From positions 1 to 7,121 of the forward strand of contig CALEMZ010000124.1 of the NCBI GenBank assembly GCA_937910975.1: a stretch of 7,121 nucleotides of DNA, given 5' to 3'. Shown here one piece after another: positions 5,427 to 7,121 of this stretch (positions within the stretch are counted from its first letter, which is position 1; every line of letters starts with the position of its first letter). The position numbers were made by a program, and so were the translations under genes. The notes under the pieces were generated by a model. That model had not been told where the DNA came from. It did no database searches and saw only the letters and a list, made by a program, of their open reading frames with translations. Source of the DNA: an uncultured Pseudorhodobacter sp. Lineage in GTDB: Bacteria > Pseudomonadota > Alphaproteobacteria > Rhodobacterales > Rhodobacteraceae.

Positions 5427-7121
5427 TCGGCAGGCACCGCCTCGACCCGGGGCGCGCGCGTGCCAGCGGCAATACGATAGCGTCGGTCCGCGAGGCTGAT
5501 AATGCCGCCAAGCGCCATGAGCAACGCCCCGCCCCAAATCCAATTGGCAAAGGGCTTGAAATAGCTGCGCACGGCCCAAGAACCATCGTCTTGCGCATCG
5601 CCAATCACCAGATAGAGATCGCGGGTAAATCCGTAATCGATTCCTGCCTCGGTCGTGGGCATTCCGGCCACCGGATAAACGCGTTTTTCAGGATGGACGG
5701 TCGCAACAGGGCGGCCATCGCGGGTAATGTCCATCACCGCCTTGGTGGTGAAGTAATTTGGCCCGGCTTCCTTTTCCATCGCCGAAAGCGTGACCGTGTA
5801 GCCATTCAAATCGAAGCTTTCGCCTACGTTCAAGGTGCGAATATCCTCAATCTGCCAAGCATACATCGCGGCCACGGCAAAGACCGTGATCCCAAGGCCT
5901 GAGTGAGAGGTCGCCTTGCCCCAATCGGCGCGCGGCAGGCGCAAGATACGCCCAAAGCGCGCACCAAAGGCGCCACGCCCCGCCCGCATCCACAGATCCA
6001 TGACCGCACCAAAGACCACCCAAGTGCCAAGCGCCAAGCCAATTGGCCCCAACGCCGAACGCCCGGTCTGCAACGCATAGGCCAAAAGCCCAAACGAAAG
6101 CGCCAGAACGGCCGCAGGCAAAAGTGAGCGCAACGAGCGCCCCGCCCGTGCCCGTTTCCAGGGCAAAATCGCGCCCAAAGGCAGCAAAAGGGCAATGCCA
6201 ACCATGAACGGTGTGAAGGCCGCGTTGAAGAACGGCTCCCCCACGCTGAGTTTGCGATCCCACAAGAGTTCGGCCACCAAAGGCCAGATCGTGCCAACAA
6301 AGACCACGAAACACGCCACTGTCAGCAAAAGGTTATTGGCGACAATCGCGCCCTCGCGGCTGACGGGGGCAAAAAGTCCCTTGGCCTCCATCACACTTGC
6401 GCGAGCGGCAAAGAGTATCAGCGCACCACCCGTGAAAAACGCGAGAATCATCAGAATATAGACGCCACGCTCCGGGTCATTGGCGAAAGCATGGACCGAG
6501 GTGATGATCCCGGAACGCACGATGAAAGTGCCGATCAGCGAGAAACCGAAAGCGAGAATGGCCAGAAGGATCGTCCAAGCCTTCAGCGCCTCACGCTTTT
6601 CCACCACCATCGCGGAATGAAGCAAAGCACCGGCAAGGAGCCACGGCATGAAAGAAGCGTTTTCCACCGGATCCCAGAACCAAAAGCCGCCCCAGCCAAG
6701 TTCATAATACGCCCACCATGAACCCAAAGCGATGCCGATGGTCAGGAAAACCCACGCGGCCAATGCCCAAGGTCTTACCCAGCGGCCCCAAGCGGCATCG
6801 ACGCGCCCCTCAATCAACGCGGCGACGGCAAAGGAGAACGCCACCGATAGACCGACATAGCCGAGGTAGAGGAAGGGCGGATGGAAGGCGAGCCCCGGAT
6901 CTTGCAGCAGGGGGTTCAGATCCTGCCCGTTGAAAGGCGGAGTCTCCAGTCTTAAGAATGGGTTAGATGTGAGCAACATGAAGGCCAGGAAGGCCACGCC
7001 AATGCTGCCCTGCACACCCAAAACACGCGCCCGCAATGTAGGCGGCAGGTTGCCGCCGAACCACGAAACCGAGGCTCCAAAGAGCGCCAGAATAAGCACC
7101 CAAAGCAGCAACGAGCCTTCA
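5423..7121 (-). CDS. ccmF: Cytochrome c haem lyase subunit CcmF, missing its N-terminus
   Basis: This is the large integral membrane component of the System I haem lyase, which takes haem from CcmE and, with CcmH, attaches it to apocytochrome c. The frame runs off the right edge, so about 565 of ~650 residues are seen, beginning EGSLLLWVLILALFG. The tryptophan-rich periplasmic WWD domain (SWWAYYELGWGGFWFWDP and beyond) lies at visible residues ~134-153. The four family histidines appear at visible positions 80 (AFHPPFLYLGYVG), 168 (ALLHSAM), 210 (TSVHAFAND) and 406 (TSHSGLGI). Their spacing follows Escherichia coli CcmF His173, His261, His303 and His491 closely. Many hydrophobic helices, a large periplasmic region (~visible 424-525) and a last helix (WIWGGALLMALGGIISLA) complete it. 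Its stop overlaps the ccmH start by 4 bases. By the usual order, ccmE would lie beyond the right edge. Confidence 0.97.
   Translation of the reverse strand, partial: EGSLLLWVLILALFGASVSWFGGNLPPTLRARVLGVQGSIGVAFLAFMLLTSNPFLRLETPPFNGQDLNPLLQDPGLAFHPPFLYLGYVGLSVAFSFAVAALIEGRVDAAWGRWVRPWALAAWVFLTIGIALGSWWAYYELGWGGFWFWDPVENASFMPWLLAGALLHSAMVVEKREALKAWTILLAILAFGFSLIGTFIVRSGIITSVHAFANDPERGVYILMILAFFTGGALILFAARASVMEAKGLFAPVSREGAIVANNLLLTVACFVVFVGTIWPLVAELLWDRKLSVGEPFFNAAFTPFMVGIALLLPLGAILPWKRARAGRSLRSLLPAAVLALSFGLLAYALQTGRSALGPIGLALGTWVVFGAVMDLWMRAGRGAFGARFGRILRLPRADWGKATSHSGLGITVFAVAAMYAWQIEDIRTLNVGESFDLNGYTVTLSAMEKEAGPNYFTTKAVMDITRDGRPVATVHPEKRVYPVAGMPTTEAGIDYGFTRDLYLVIGDAQDDGSWAVRSYFKPFANWIWGGALLMALGGIISLADRRYRIAAGTRAPRVEAVPAE

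Noticed and set aside
5427..5579. An upstream extension of ccmH by 51 codons
   Set aside because: The added residues lie within the end of ccmF, have no CcmH similarity, and would bury the signal peptide that begins at the ATG at 5424-5426.

Overview
The window looks like chromosomal DNA of an alphaproteobacterium, most probably a member of the Rhodobacteraceae/Roseobacter group. The basis is protein-level resemblance: the IlvI variant with Gly-Glu-Ala-Ser in the ThDP motif, the N-terminally extended IlvH, and the ccmF-ccmH order. It also fits the moderately high GC and compact same-strand gene pairs. I see no mobile elements, CRISPR arrays, tRNA or rRNA genes.

Layout. (1) Bases 1-1213, plus strand: the C-terminal part of a NarL-class sensor histidine kinase, overlapping by 4 bases (ATGA) a complete NarL/LuxR-type response regulator, so a translationally coupled two-component pair. 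(2) Bases 1214-1624: a 411-base stretch without a conventional gene. Its first ~210 bases hold nothing I can assign. From about 1427 it becomes a transcription-attenuation leader for branched-chain amino acid synthesis: a likely promoter, a ribosome binding site, a 15-codon leader peptide (MHDLVVVIIKRRMGR) with consecutive Leu-Val-Val-Val-Ile-Ile codons, mutually exclusive antiterminator and terminator hairpins, and a further hairpin touching the ilvI ribosome binding site. (3) Bases 1625-4021, plus strand: ilvI and ilvH, the catalytic and regulatory subunits of acetolactate synthase, separated by an 81-base gap with a strong GC hairpin, and closed by a rho-independent terminator at 4071-4104. 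(4) Bases 4126-7121, minus strand and convergent to ilvIH: read in their own direction, a ccmF missing its N-terminus, ccmH overlapping it by 4 bases, and a PaaG-like crotonase.

How the genes work together. IlvI and IlvH form the first common enzyme of valine, leucine and isoleucine synthesis. The leader would adjust their transcription to charged Val/Ile/Leu tRNA, while the IlvH ACT domain gives valine feedback on the enzyme. CcmF and CcmH are parts of the System I cytochrome c maturation machinery that attaches haem to apocytochromes in the periplasm. The PaaG-like crotonase is probably in the same transcription unit as ccmH or read from just downstream of it, with no evident functional link. 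The signal recognised by the two-component system cannot be told, because the kinase input domain lies outside the window.

The most noteworthy system is the ilvI leader. It is a compact attenuator in which the 5' arm of the antiterminator lies inside the leader peptide reading frame, so the ribosome itself would mask it. Everything else is ordinary core-genome content.
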